Below are positions 1 to 12,370 of a stretch of DNA of 64,000 nucleotides, in pieces. This DNA comes from Scylla paramamosain (taxonomy: Eukaryota; Arthropoda; Malacostraca; Decapoda; Portunidae). The first letter of the stretch is position 1; the number at the start of each line of letters is the position of its first letter. Below the pieces are notes generated by a model. That model ran no database searches. It was not told where the DNA came from and saw only the letters and a list, made by a program, of their open reading frames with translations. The stretch is taken from contig NC_087172.1 in the NCBI RefSeq assembly GCF_035594125.1, positions 22,519,430 to 22,583,429 of the forward strand, in the 5' to 3' direction. The position numbers and the translations under genes are program-made.

Positions 1-1524
1 AAAGGCAAGTTCTTGGTAAAAATTGGTTTTATTCCAATGAAAAGTGATTGCCCTGCTTTTTAGTGCTTTATTGCCTATCACGCTCAAAAACACTCGAAAG
101 ACATTTTTTTGGAAATGTCATGTTTTCCCACATAAATCTGGTTTCGCATGATATTTGGGTTTTTGGTAAAAAAAGAATATGAAAAACACTGAAACTACAT
201 GAATTTGGTAAGGTTGTTCTGTTTCTCAATTAAGAGTGTTATTCATGATTTTGTGCTTTTTGGTATCTAGGAAACTTCTCCATATACACGAGTTTTTGCT
301 TTTTTTGCCTTGTTCTTTTGAACTATAATACACTCATTATACACTTTTCTCGAAATGTCCCTTTGTTTCCAAATATAGAGTGCTTTATATCAATTTTAGC
401 GTTTTTTTGTAAGTAACAAGCTCAAAATATACCTTTTTGGTAATGTTTTTTTTTTTTTTTTCAATTTCTTGATATTGGTTGATTTGCATCCATTTTACCG
501 TTTTTCTACGTAAAACATTGGGAAGACACGTTTTCAGTAATTTTGTTTTGGATTCCCATATAAAGGGAGTTCCTTATTATTTATCATTTTGGTGCCTAAC
601 ATGCTGAAAAACACTCAAACGAGAGATTTCTGGTATGGTCGTTTATTTTCCTTATATAGGAGGCTTTTGCATGCAGTTTAGGGTTTGGTACATAATAGTC
701 CGAAAAAAAAACTAAAATAAACTTTTTTGATAATATTCTCTTATCATATAATTGCCTTGAATTTTCCAAAAATTTTGGCATTTCGGGACCTATGAAGAGG
801 AATAACAAAAAAAAAAAAATGCTATTTTTTTATTTTTTTCATTTATTTATTTTTTTTCTAAATAAAAAGTGGGTTTTAGGTTTTTGGTACTTAACAAACT
901 AAAAAAAACACTCATAATATCCGTTTCTCGTAATGTCCTTTTGTTTCCCAAACATAAAGTTCTTTTCATGTATTAAAGCGTTTTTATAGATAACATGATC
1001 AAAAACACTAAAAATACATGTTTTTGGTAATTTTATTCTGTTTCTCCATAAAGTTTGCTTTGCATGCGTTTTAGCGTTTTAGTATATAAGTAGCTCAAAA
1101 ACACTTAAAGGCAAGTTCTTGATTAAAATTGGTTTTATTCAAATGTAATGTGATTGTCCTGCTTTTTAGTGCTTTATTGCCTATCAGGCTCAAAAACACT
1201 CAAAATACATTTTTCTGGTAATGTCATTTTTTTCTCACATAAAGCTGGTTTCGCATGCAATTTGGGGTTTTGGTAACTAAGAATGTGAAAAGCTCTCAAA
1301 ATACACGCATTTGGTAAGGTTGTTCTGTTTCTGAATTAGGAATGTTATTTCATGAGTTTTAGAATTTTAGTATGTAAGAAACTTCTCTATATACACGAGT
1401 TTTTGCGTTTTTGTCTTGTGATTCTTGTGAAACTATAAAACAATCATTATGCACGTTTCTCTAAATGTCCTTTTGTTTCCCAATATAGAGTGCTTTTACA
1501 TCCATTTTCGCGTTTTTTGTAGGT

Positions 1525-1565
1525 AAAAGGCTAAAACGGATGCTTTGCATCCGTTTTAGCCTTTT
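1525..1565. repeat. Perfect 41-bp hairpin in a J-type monomer
   Basis: Arms of 19 bp (aaaaggctaaaacggatgc and its complement) flank the 3-base centre TTT at 1544-1546, with no mismatch. The sequence is a fold-back of the normal J 3' end, gcatccgttttagc, which occurs once in forward orientation in other HOR copies. J is otherwise absent here, so the hairpin replaces it. Confidence 0.9.
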
Positions 1566-2737
1566 TTCTACGTGAAACACTAAAAAGACACGTTTTCAGT
1601 AATTTTGTTTTGGATTCATATATTGACTGACTTCCATATTATATATTGGTTTGGTGCCAAACATGCTGAAAAACACTGAAAAGACAGGTTTCTGGTAAAG
1701 TCGTTTAATTTCCTCATATAGGTGGCTTTGCATGCACTTTAGGGTTTGGTAAATAACAATCCGAAAAAAAGCTATAATTAACTTTTTTTTTATAATGTTC
1801 TTTTTTCCACATAAATTCCCTAAATTTTGGCAGAATTTTGGCATCTCGGTACTTATGAAAATCAATAAAACAAAATGCTATTTTTATATTTATTTATTTA
1901 TTTTTTCTCTTTAAAGAGTGTTATTTGTGGGTTTTAACGTTTTAATACTTAAGGAACTTAAAAACAGTCATAATACACGTTTCTCGTAATGTCCTTTCGT
2001 TTCCCAAAGATAGGGTTCTTTGCATGTATTTAAGCGTTTTTATACGTAACAGATCAAAAACACTGGAAATTCATGTTTTTCGTAATGTTATTTTGTTTCT
2101 CCATAAAGGGTGTTTTGCATGCATTTTAGCGTTTTGGTATGTAAGGAGCTGAAAAACACTTAAAGACAAGTTCTTGATAAATGTTGGTTTTATTCCCATG
2201 TAATGTCATTTGCCCTGCATTTTTGTGCTTTATTGCCAAACACGCTCAAAAACACTCAAAAGACACTTTTTTTCTCGTAATGTCATTTATTTCCCATATA
2301 AAACTAGTTTCGCTTGTAATTTCGGATTTTGGTAACTAAGAATGTGAAAAAGACTCAAAATACACGTATTTGGTAAGGTTCTTCTATTTTTCAAGTAAGA
2401 GTGTTATTCATGAATTCCAGCATTTTGGTATCTAAGAAACATCTCCATATACACGAGTTTTTCTTGTTTTGCCTTGTGGTTCTTGTGAAACTATAAAACA
2501 CGCATTATAAACGTTTCTCGTAATGTCCTTTTGTTTCCCAATATGGAGAGATTTGCATCTAATTTCGCTCAAAAACACAAAAAATACCTTTTTGGTAATG
2601 TTATTCTTTTTCATGATATTGGTTGATTTGCATTCGTTTTAGCGTTTTTCTACGTGAAACACTGAAAAGACACGTTTTCAGTAATTTTGTTTTGGATTCC
2701 CATACAGAGTGACCTCCATATTATTTATTGTTTTGGT

Positions 2738-4862
2738 GCCTAACATACTGAAAAACAGGCAAAAGACAGGTTTCAGGTAAAGTCGTTTAATTTCCCCATA
2801 TAGGTGGCTCTACATGCACTTTAGGTTTAGGTATATAACAGTTTCAAAAAAAGCTAAAATTAACTTTTTTGATATTCTTTTTTCACATAATTTCCCTGAA
2901 TTTTGCAAGATTTTTGCCATCTCGGTACCTACGAAGATTAATAACAAAAAAAAATACTATTTTTTCATTTATTTATTTATTTTTTCTCTATAAAGAGTGT
3001 TATTTGCGGGTTGAATCTTTTTGGTACTTAAGGAACGTAAAAACACTCATAATACTCGTTTCTCGTAATGTCCTTTGCATGTTTTTAAGCGTTTTTATAG
3101 ATAACATGATCAAAAACACTCAAAATACATGTTTTTGATAATGTTATTCTGTTTTTCCATAAAGGGTGTTTTGCATGGGTTTTAGCATTTTGGTAAGTAA
3201 GGAGCTCAAAAAAACTTAAAGGCAAGTTCTTGGTAAAAGTTGGTTATATTTCCATGTAATGTGATTGCCCTACTTTTTAGTGCTGTATTGCCTAACACGC
3301 TGTAAAACACTAAAAAGACACTTTTCTAGTAATTTTATTTTTTTTTTCCACAGTTTCGCATGTATTTTGGGGTTGAACCACTAAGAATGTGAAAAAAAAA
3401 CACTCAAAATACACTCATTTCCTAAGATTGTTCTGTTTCTCAATTAAGAGTGTTATTCATGAGTTTCACCATTTTGGTATCTAAGAAAATTCTCCATATA
3501 TACGAGTTTTTGCGTTTTTTGCCTTATGGTTCTTGATAACTATTAAAACATTCATTACAAAATTTTCTTGTAATATCTTTTTGTTTCCCAATATAGACTG
3601 CTTTGTATTCATTTTTGCTTTTTTTGTAGGTAACAAGCTCAAAAACACTCAACTTTTTTAAAATGTTATTCTATTTCTTCATATTGGTTGGTTTGCATCC
3701 GTTTTAGTGTTCTACGCTAAAACTGAAAAGACACATTTTCAGTAATATTGTTCAAATTCCTGAAAACACCCAAAGACACGGTTCTTGTAAAGTCGTGTAA
3801 TTTCCCCATATAGGTCGCTTTGCATGCACTTCTGGGTTTCGTACATAACTCCAGAAAAAGCAAAAAAATTTTTTTTTTTTTTCCACATAATTTCCCTGAA
3901 TTTTCTCAGAATTTTGCCATCTCGGTACCTATGAAGATGAATAACAAAAAAAAATAAAATCTTTTTTTTTATTCATTTTTTTTTCTCTATAAAGAGTGTT
4001 ATTTGTGGGTTTTAGATCTTTGGTACTTAAGGAACTTAAAAATACTCATAATACACGATTTTCGGAATGTCCTTTCGTTTCACAAACATAGGGTTCTTTG
4101 CATGTATTTAAGCGATTTTATAGGTAACATGATTAAAAACACTGAAAATACATGTTTTTGGTAATGTTATTCTGTTTCTCCATAAAGGTTGTTTTGCATG
4201 TGTTTAGCGTTTTGGTATATAAGGAGTTAAAAAAAACACTTAAAGGCAAGTTCTTCGTAAAATTTGGTTTTATTCCAATGTAATGTGATTGTTCTGCTTT
4301 TTAGTGTTTTGTTGCATATAACGCTCAAAAAACACTCAAAAGACACTTTTCTGGTAATGTCATTTATTTCCCACCTAAAGCTAGTTTCGCATGTAATTTG
4401 GGATTTTCGTAACCAAGAATGTGAAAAACACTGAAAATACACACATTTTGTAAGGTAGTCCTGTTTTTCAATTAATAGTGTTATTCATGAATTTTAGCGT
4501 TTTGGTATGTAAGAAACTTCTATATAAACGTGTATAATGAGTGTTTTATAGTTTCACAAGAACCACAAGGCAAAAAACGTTTTTTGCCTTGTGGTTCTTG
4601 TGAAACTATAAAACACTCATTATACACGTTTCTCGTAATGTCCTTTTTCTTCCCAATATAGAGTGCTTTAAATCCATTTGCGCGTTTTTTGTAGGTAAAA
4701 AGCTCAAAAACACTTTTTGGTAATGTTATTCTATTTCTTCATATTTGCTGGTTTGCATCCGTTTTAGCGTTTTTCTACGTAAAACACTGAAAAGACACGT
4801 TTTCAGTAATTTTGTTTTGGATTTACATATTGACTGACTTCCATATTATTTATCGTTTTGGT
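2738..4862 (+). repeat. Two HOR copies, second start damaged
   Basis: Two HOR units lie between the A-type starts at 2738 and 4863. The A start between them, near 3757, is hidden by a deletion joining K (cagtaatattgtt) directly to the interior of A (cctgaaaacacc). The same scar appears inverted near 24222 and 57535. It marks this stretch as part of a segment amplified in three copies. Confidence 0.8.
4526..4631. repeat. Perfect 106-bp palindrome, no spacer
   Basis: Two 53-bp arms meet at 4578/4579 in caaaaaacgttttttg, and I found no mismatch when pairing every base from 4526 to 4631. The right arm is the normal forward I-type monomer (ttgtggttcttgtgaaac...). The left arm is its exact reverse complement and replaces the expected H/I boundary sequence. 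Such a perfect zero-spacer palindrome would extrude as a cruciform or fold as a long hairpin in single-stranded DNA. An assembly or sequencing fold-back artefact is the main alternative. Confidence 0.93.
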
Positions 4863-5414
4863 GCCTAACATGCTGAAAAACACTAAAAAGACAGGTTTCT
4901 GGTAAAGTCGTTTAACTTCCTTATATAGGTGGCATGCACTTTAGAGTTTGATACATAAAAATCCGAAAAAGAGGTATAATTAACTTTTTTTGATAATGTT
5001 TTTTTTTCCACATAAATTCCCTCAATTTTGGCAGAATTTTGGCATCTTGGTACCTATGAAAATCAATATAAAAAAAAGCTATTTTTCTTTATTTATTGAT
5101 TTTTTTCTCTATAAAGAGTGTTATTTGTGGGTTTTAACGTTTGGTACTTAAGAAACTTAAAAACGGTCCTAATACACCTTTCTCGTAATGTCCTTTCGTT
5201 TCCCAAACATAGGGTTCTTTGCATGTATTTAAACGTTTTTATAGGTAACATGATGAAAAACACTTAAAACACATGTTTTTAGTAATGTTATTCTGCATCT
5301 CCATAAAGGAGTTTTTTGCATGCGTTTTAGCGTTTTGGTTTGTAAGGTCAAAAACACTTCAAGGCAAGTTCTTGGTAAAAGGTGGTTTTATTCCCTTGTA
5401 ATGTGATTGCCCTG

Positions 5415-5437
5415 TTTTTTTTTTTTTTTTTTTTTTT
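5415..5437 (+). repeat. Poly(T) tract, 23 bases
   Basis: An uninterrupted T run replaces the 'gctttttagtgc' part of an F-type monomer. It is an expanded homopolymer inside the satellite with no gene context. Its inverted counterpart near 55981-55999 is a mixed A run, so length differs between the paralogous copies. Confidence 0.9.
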
Positions 5438-5679
5438 ATTTATTCCCTAACACGCTCAAAAACACTCAAAAGACACTTCTGGTAATGTCATTTTTTTTCC
5501 AACATAGTTTCGCGTGCTATTTGGGTTTTGCTAAGAATGTGAAAAAAAAAAAAAAACACTCAAAATACACGCATTTGGCAAAGTTGTTCTGTTTCTCAAT
5601 TAATATTGTTTTTCAAGAGTTTCAGCATTTTGGTATCTAAAGAAACTTCTTTATATACACGAGTTCTTGCGTTTTTTGC

Positions 5680-5703
5680 CTTGTGGTTCTTGTGAACCAC
5701 AAG
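5680..5703. repeat. Subfamily hairpin cttgtggttc/gaaccacaag
   Basis: A 10-bp stem with a 4-base loop sits inside the I-type monomer, where most copies have only one arm. The same variant recurs inverted at 20031-20054 and 33492-33515 (perfect), 55720-55743 and 61031-61054 (one mismatch each), and more decayed at about 46140-46163. It is therefore a heritable subfamily marker spread by HOR amplification. Confidence 0.85.
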
Positions 5704-7080
5704 TTATTTTCCTCAAAAATAATAAGACACACATTATACACGTTTCTCGTAATGTCCTTTTGTTTCCCAATAGGGAGTGCTTTGCATCCATTTTCGCGAT
5801 TTTTGTAGATAACAAGCTCAAAAACACTCAAAATGTACATTTTTTGGTAATGTTATTTTATTTCTTCTTATTGCTTGGTTTGCATCTGCTTTAGCGTTTT
5901 TCTAAATAAAACACCGAAAAGACACGTTTTCAGTAATTTTCTTTTATATTCTCATATAGAGTGACTTGCATGTTATTTACCGTTATGGTACCTAACAAGC
6001 TGAAAACCACTCATAAGACAGTTTTCTAGCAAAGACGTTTAATTTCCCCATATAGGTGGCTTTGCATGCACTTTAGGGTTTGGTATATAACAGTATGAAA
6101 AAAAAAGCTAAAATTAACTTTTTTGGTAATTGACTCAAAATTTCCTTAATTTTGCCTAAATTTTGGCATCTCGGTACCTGTGAAGATGAAAAAAAAAATA
6201 TATCGTATTTTTTTATTTATTTATTTATTTTTCTCAATAAAGAGTGTTATTTGTGGCTTATAGCTCTTTGGTAAATAATGATCTTAAAAATACACTCTTC
6301 TCGCAATGTCCTTTCATTTCCCAAAAATAGGTTTCTTTGCATGTATTTAAGCGTTTTTATTGGTAACATGATCAAAAACACTCAAAATATATGTTTTTGG
6401 TAATGCTATTCTCTTTCTCCATAAAGTGTGTTTTGCATGCGTTTTACCGTTTTGGTATATAAGTAGCTCAAAACACTTAGAGGCAAATTTTTGGAAAAAA
6501 TTGATTTTTTTGCCATGTAAAGTGATTTCCCTGCTTTTTAGTACTTTATTGCCTATCACGCTCAAAAACACTCAAAAGACACTTTTCTGGTAACGTCATT
6601 TTTTTCCCACATAAAGCTGGTTTCGCATGCAATTTGGGATTTTGGTAACTAAGAATGTGAAAAGCACTCAAAATACACGCATTTAGTAAAGTTGTTCTGT
6701 TTCTCAATTAAGAGTGTTATTCAGGAGTTTCAGCATTTTGGTATCTAGGCAACTTCTCCATATGCACGAGTTCTTGCGTTTTTTGCCTTGTGGTTCTTTT
6801 AAATTATAAAACATTTATTATACACTTTTCTCGCAATGTCCCTTTGTTTTCCAATATAGAGTGCTTTGTATCAATTTTCGCGTTTTTTTTTTTTTTGTAG
6901 GTAACAACCTCTAAAACACTCAAAATATACCTTTTTGGTAATGTTTTTCTACTTATTGATATTGGTTGGTTTCCATCAGTTTTAGCGTTTTTCTACGTAA
7001 AACACTGAGAAGACACGCTTTCAGTAATTTTATTTTGGTTTGCCATATAGAGTGAGTTCCGTATTATTTATCGTTTTGGT

Positions 7081-7991
7081 GCCTAACATGCTGAAAAACA
7101 CTCTAAACATAGATTTCTGTTAAGGTCGTTTAATTTCCTCATATGGGAGGCTTTGAGTGCACTTTAGTGTTTGGTACATAACAGTCCGAAAAAAAGCTAA
7201 TATCAACTTTTTTTATAATATTCTCTTATCATATAATTGCGCTAATTTTTCCCAGAATTTTGGCATCTCGGTACCTATGAAGGTGAATAACAAAAAAAGA
7301 AAAGAAAAACCTTTCATTGATTTTTTTTATTTTTTATTTTTTTCTAAATAACGAGTGTTATTTGTTGGTTTCAGCTTTTTGGTAATTAAGGAACTTAAAA
7401 ACACTTATAATACACGTTTCTCGTAATGTCCTTACGTTTCCCAAACAAAAGGTTCTTTGCATGTACTTAACGTTTTTTATAGATAACATTATCAAAAACA
7501 ATCAAAATACATCTTTTTGGTAATGTTATTCTGATTCTCCATAAAGTTTGTTTTCCATGCGTTTGAGCGGTTTGGTATGTAAGGAGCTCAAAAACACATT
7601 TTGGCAAGTTCCTGGTAAAAGTTGGTTTTATTCCCATGTAATGTGATTGCCCTGCTTTTTAGTACTTCATTGCCTAACACGCTCAAAAACTATTAAAAGA
7701 CACTTCCGGTAATGTCATTTTTTTTCTGTCATAAAGCTAGTTTCGCATGCTATTTTGGGTATTGCTAACTAGGAATATGAAAAACACTCAAAATACAGGG
7801 ATTTGCTAAGGTTGTTGTGTTTCTCAATTAATATTGTTATTCATGAGTTTCAGCATTTTGGTATCTAAGAAACTTCTTTATATACACGAGTTTTTGTGTT
7901 TTTCTACGTAAAACACTGAGAAGATACATTTTCAGTAATTTTGTTTTGGATTCCCTTATAGAGTGAGTTCCTTATTATTTATCGTTTTGGT
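7081..7991 (+). repeat. Shortened HOR copy missing monomer J
   Basis: The A-to-A distance here is 911 bp instead of ~1100. Near 7896 the I monomer (tacacgagtttttgtg) runs directly into the start of K (tttttctacgtaaaacac), so the rest of I and all of J are missing. Such a loss of about two monomers is expected from unequal exchange or slippage inside a tandem array. Confidence 0.8.
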
Positions 7992-9099
7992 GCCTAACAT
8001 GCTGAAAAACACTCAAAACACAGATTTCTGGTAAGGTCATTTAATTTCCTCATATAGGAGGCTTTGCATGCACTTTAGGGTTTGGTACATAACAGTCCGA
8101 AAAAAAAAAACTAAAATTATTTCTTTTGATAATATTCTTTTGTTCATATAATTTTCCTGAATTTTCCCAGAATTTTGGCAACTCGGTACCTATGAAAATG
8201 GAAAAAAAAAAAATTCCTATTTTTATTTTCTAAATAAAGAGTGTTATTTGTGGGTTTAAGCTTTTTGGTACTTACGGAACTTAAAAAAAAAAAAACACTC
8301 ATAATACACGTTTCTCGTAATGTCCTTTTGTTTCCCAAACATAATGTTCTTTCCATGTATTTAAGGATTTTTATAGATAACATGATAAAAAACACCCAAA
8401 TTACATGTTTTTGGTAATGTTATTCTGTTTCTCCATAAAGTTTGTTTTGCATGCGTTTTAGCAGTTTGATATATAAGGAGCTCAAAAACATTTAAAGGCA
8501 AGTTCTTGGTAAAAATTGGTTTTATTTCAATGAAAAAGTGATTGCCCTTCTTTTTAGTACTTTATTGCCTATTGCCTTTATTGCCGCTCAAAAACACTCA
8601 AAAGACATTTTTCTGGAAATGTCATGTTTTTCCCAAATAAATCTGGTTTCGCATGAAATTTGGGTTTTTGGTAATTAAGAATATGAAACACGCTCAAAAT
8701 ACACGAATTTGGTAAGGTTGTTCTGTTTCTCAATTAAGTGTGTTATTCATGAGTTTCAGCATTTTGGTATCTAGGAAAGTTCTCCATATACACGAGTTTT
8801 TGCGTTTTTTGCCTTGTTCTTTTGAAGTATAATACACTCATTATACACTTTTCTCGCAATGTCCCTTTGTTTCCCAATATAGAGTTCTTTGTATCAATTT
8901 TAGCGTTTTTTTTTTTTTTAGGTAACAAGCTCAAAAACTCAAAATATACCTTTATGGTAACGTTTTTTCTATTTCTTGATATTGGTTGGTTTGCATCCAT
9001 TTTACTGTTTTTCTACGTAAAACACTGGCAACACACGTTTTCAGTAATTTTGTTTTGTATTGCCATATAAAGTGAGTTCCTTATTATTTATCATTTTGG

Positions 9100-9334
9100 T
9101 GCCTAACATGCTGAAAAACACTCAAAAGACAGATTTCTGGTAAGATCGTTTAATTTCCTTATATAAAAGGCTTTGCATGCACTTTAGGGTTTGGTACATA
9201 ACAGTCCGAAAAAAAAAGCTAAAATCAACTTTTTTGATAATATTCTCTTATCATATAATTGTCTTGAATTTTCCCAGAATTTTGGCACTTCGGTACCTAT
9301 GAAGATGAATAACAGAAAAAAAATTCCTCTTTTT

Positions 9335-9365
<31 letters not shown>

Positions 9366-10214
9366 TTTTCTAAATAAAGAGTGGGTTTTAGGTTTTTGGT
9401 ACTTAACAAACTTAAAAACACTCATAATATACGTTTCTCGTAATGTCCTTTTGTTTCCCAAACATAAAGTTCTTTTCATGTCTTTAAGCGTTTTTATAGA
9501 TAACATGATCAAAAACACTCAAAATACATCTTTTTGGTAATTTCATTCCGTTTCTCCATAAAGTTTGTTTTGCATGCGTTTTAGCGGTTTAGTATATAAG
9601 GAGCTCAAAAACACTTAAAGCCAACTTCTTGATAAAAATTGGTTTTATTCAGATTCAATGTGATTGCCTTGCTTTTTAGTGTTTTATTGCCTATCAGGCT
9701 CAAAAACACTCAAAAGACATTTTTCTCGTAATATCATTTTTTTCTTACATAAAGCTGGTTTCGCATACAATTTGGGGTTTTGGTAAATATGAATGTGAAA
9801 AGCTATCAAAATACACGCATTTAGTAAGGTTGTTCTGTTTCTGAATTAGGAATGTTATCCATGAGTTTCAGCATTTTGGTATCTAAGAAACTTCTCCATC
9901 TCCACAAGTTTTTGCGTTTTTTGGCCTTTTGGTTCTTTTGAACTATAAAACACTCATTATATACTTTTCTTGCAATGTCCTTTTATTTCCTAATATAGAG
10001 TGCTTTGCATCAATTTTTTGCGTTTTTTGTAGGTAATAAGCTCAAAAACACTCAAAATATACCTTTTTCGTAATGTTTTTCTATTTTTTTTATATTGGTT
10101 GGTTTGCATCCGTTTTAGCGTTTTTCTACGTAAAACACTGAGAAGACACGTTTTCAGTAGTTTTGTTTTGGATTCCCATATAGAGTGAGTTACTTATTTA
10201 TTTATCGTTTTGGT
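9100..10214 (+). repeat. Reference 11-monomer higher-order repeat
   Basis: I divided this copy at the GGTA/TAAC boundary into 11 monomers: A 9100-9196, B 9197-9295, C 9296-9401, D 9402-9498, E 9499-9594, F 9595-9688, G 9689-9785, H 9786-9881, I 9882-10031, J 10032-10128 and K 10129-10214. Most are 94-99 bp. C is expanded by an A-tract then ATTT linker. I is about 150 bp because of an extra ~50 bp around cttgtggttc. K is shortened to 86 bp. The sum is 1115 bp and the same A-K order recurs in neighbouring copies, which is the definition of a HOR. Boundaries are by eye and could shift a few bases. Confidence 0.88.
9337..9368 (+). repeat. (ATTT)8 microsatellite in C-type linker
   Basis: Eight ATTT units follow an A-rich run inside monomer C. 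The C linkers of other HOR copies carry shorter or interrupted versions (AAAAAAA then TTTATTTATTT). An expanded tract is also seen near 62995-63022. The linker is the most length-variable part of the HOR. Confidence 0.9.
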
Positions 10215-11495
10215 GCCTAACATTCTGAAAAACACTCAAAAGACATTTCTTTTAAGGTCGTTTAATTTCCTCATATAGGAGGCTTTGCATGCACTTTAGG
10301 GTTTGGTACATAACAGTTCGAAAAAAAAAAGCTGAAATTAACTTTTTTGATAATATTCTTTTATCACATAATTGCCCTGAATTTTCCCAGAATTTTGCCA
10401 TCTCGGTACCTATGAATATGAATAACAAAAAAAAAAAAATCCTATTTATTTTATTTCTTTTTTTTTTTTTTCTAAATAAAGAGTGTTATTTGTGGGTTTT
10501 AGCTTTTTGGTACTTAAGGAACTTAAAAAAAACACTCATAATACACGTTTCTCGTAATGTCCTTTTGTTTCCCAAACATAATGTTCTTTGAATGTACTTA
10601 AGCGTTTTTATAGATAACATGATCAAATACACTCAAAATACATGTTTTTCGTAATGTTATTCTGTTTCTCCATGAAGTTTGTTTTGCATGCGTTTTAGCG
10701 GTTTGGTATATAAGGGGTTAAAAAACACTTAAAGGCAAATTCTTCGTAAAAGTTGGTTTTATTCCCATGTAATGTGATCGTTCTGCTTTTTAGTGCTTTG
10801 TTGCATATCACGCTAAAAAACACTCAAAAGACACTTTTCTGGTAATGCTATTTTTTTCCCAAATGATGCTAGTTTCGCATGTAATTTGGCATTTTCGTAA
10901 CTAAGAATGTGAAAAACACTCAAAATACACAATTTGGTAAGGTAGTTCTGTTTATTGATTAAAAGTGTTATTCATGCATTTATTCATTTTGGTATGTAAG
11001 GAATTTCTCTATATACACGAGTTTTTGCGTTTATTGCCTTGTGGTTCTTTTAAAACTTTAAAACACTCATTATACACGTTTCTCGTAATGTTTTTTTGTT
11101 TCCTAATAGAGAGAGCGTTACATCCATTTTTGCATTTTTTGTAGGTAACAAGCTCAAAAACACTCAAAATATATCTTTTTGGTAATGTTATTCTATTTCT
11201 TCATATGGGATTGTTTGTATCGTTTTCAGTAGTTTTCTGTTGGATTCACATATTGAATGACTTCCAAATTATTTATCGTTTTGGTGCCTAACATGCTCAA
11301 AAACACTGAAAAGACAGGTTTCTGGTAAAGACCTTTAACTTCCTTATATAGGTAGCTTTGCATGCACTTTAGGGTTTGGTACATAACAATCCGAAAAAAA
11401 AGTTATAATTAACTTTTATGATAATATTCTTTTTTCCACATAAATTCCCTGAATTTTGGCAGAATTTTAACATCTCGGTATCTATGAAGATGAAT

Positions 11496-11575
11496 AACCC
11501 CCCCAAAAAAAATAATCCCATTTTTTTTTTTTTTTTTTTTTTATTTATTTATTTTATTTTTTTTCTAAAGAGTGT
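11496..11575 (+). repeat. C-type linker with C7 and T22 tracts
   Basis: Monomer C here contains CCCCCCC at 11498-11504, an A-rich run, then T22 at 11521-11542 and ATTT repeats. The C7 tract is almost unique in this window. Its mirror is G7 at 26810-26816 in a reverse-oriented C linker, suggesting those two copies share ancestry or both mutated independently in a slippage-prone tract. Confidence 0.8.
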
Positions 11576-11917
11576 TATTTGTGGGTTTTAGCTTTTTGGT
11601 ACTGAAGGAACTTAAAAATCACTCATAATACACGTTTCTCGTAATGTTCTTTCGTTTCCCAAACGTAAGGTTCTTTGCATGTATTTAAGCATTTTTATAG
11701 ATAACATGATCAAAAACACTCAAAATACATGTATTTGGTAATGTTATTCTGTTTCTCCAGAAAATGTATTTTGCATGCGTTTTAGCGTTTTGGTATGTAA
11801 CGAGCTCAAAAACACTTAAAGGTAAGTTCTTGGTAAAATTTGGTTTTATTCCCATGTAATGTGATTGCCCATGTTTTAAGGCTTTATTGCGTAACACGCT
11901 TATTAACACTGAAAAGA

Positions 11918-12370
11918 CATGCAAACTCTCCCGTATGAGGAAATTAAAGACATTACCAGAAATCTGTCTTTTGAGTGTTTTTCAGCATGTTAGGCACCAA
12001 AACGATAAATAATAAGGAACTCACTCTATGTGGGAATCCAAAAGAAAATTACTGAAAACGTGTCTTCTTAGTGTTTTTTTCGTAGAAAAAACGCTAAAAC
12101 AGATACAAACCAACCAATATCAAGAAGCAGAAAAACATTACCAAAAATGTATATTTTAAGTGTTTTTGAGTTTGTTACCGAAAAAAAACGCGAAAATTGA
12201 TACAGAGCACTCTATATTGGGAAATAAAGGGACATTGCGAGAAAAGTGTATAATGAATGTTATATAGTTAAAAAAAAACACAAGGCAAAAAACGCAAAAA
12301 CTCGTGTATATGGTGAAACTCATGAATAACAGTCTTAATTGAGACACAGAGCATCCTTACTAAATGCGTG
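11918..12370 (-). repeat. Short inverted segment, copy 1
   Basis: Orientation flips to reverse within 'gaaaagacatgcaaac' near 11918 and back within 'taaatgcgtgtcaaaaac' near 12370. The content, read in reverse, is the end of H, then I, J, K and most of A. The two junction words match, as reverse complements, those of the flips at 22137-22587, 35573-36043, 40838-41291 and 51308-51760. It is therefore a copy of the same inversion event. Confidence 0.9.

Larger units (their letters stand above)
1..11917 (+). repeat. Satellite array, forward HOR block 1
   Basis: The block is tandem, diverged ~96-bp monomers, all in the orientation GCATGC...TTTTAGCGTTTTGGTA...CAAAAACACTCAAAA...GGTAATGTTATTC. The A-type monomer (gcctaacatgctgaaaaacac) starts at 594, 1656, 2738, ~3757, 4863, 5990, 7081, 7992, 9100, 10215 and 11286. 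This gives a higher-order period of about 1.06-1.13 kb with one short copy. No gene, RNA gene or intact mobile element was seen. Short ORFs inside are repeat by-products. The block ends at an inversion junction near 11917. Identity between HOR copies looks like 85-95% by eye. Confidence 0.95.

Noticed and set aside
9300..9400. A run after 'gaataac' as a poly(A) tail of a SINE in each HOR
   Set aside because: There is no RNA polymerase III box A/B, no target-site duplication, and the run occupies the fixed C position in every HOR. It is part of the amplified unit.
11640..11670. CENP-B-box-like word (tttcgtttcccaaa) in D monomers
   Set aside because: It has TTCG but lacks the required A and CGGG positions at the right spacing, so no CENP-B box can be claimed.
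12300..12345. Terminator- or TATA-like signals in many A/T-rich stretches
   Set aside because: Words such as TATATA and T runs occur by composition throughout, with no adjacent gene to give them meaning.
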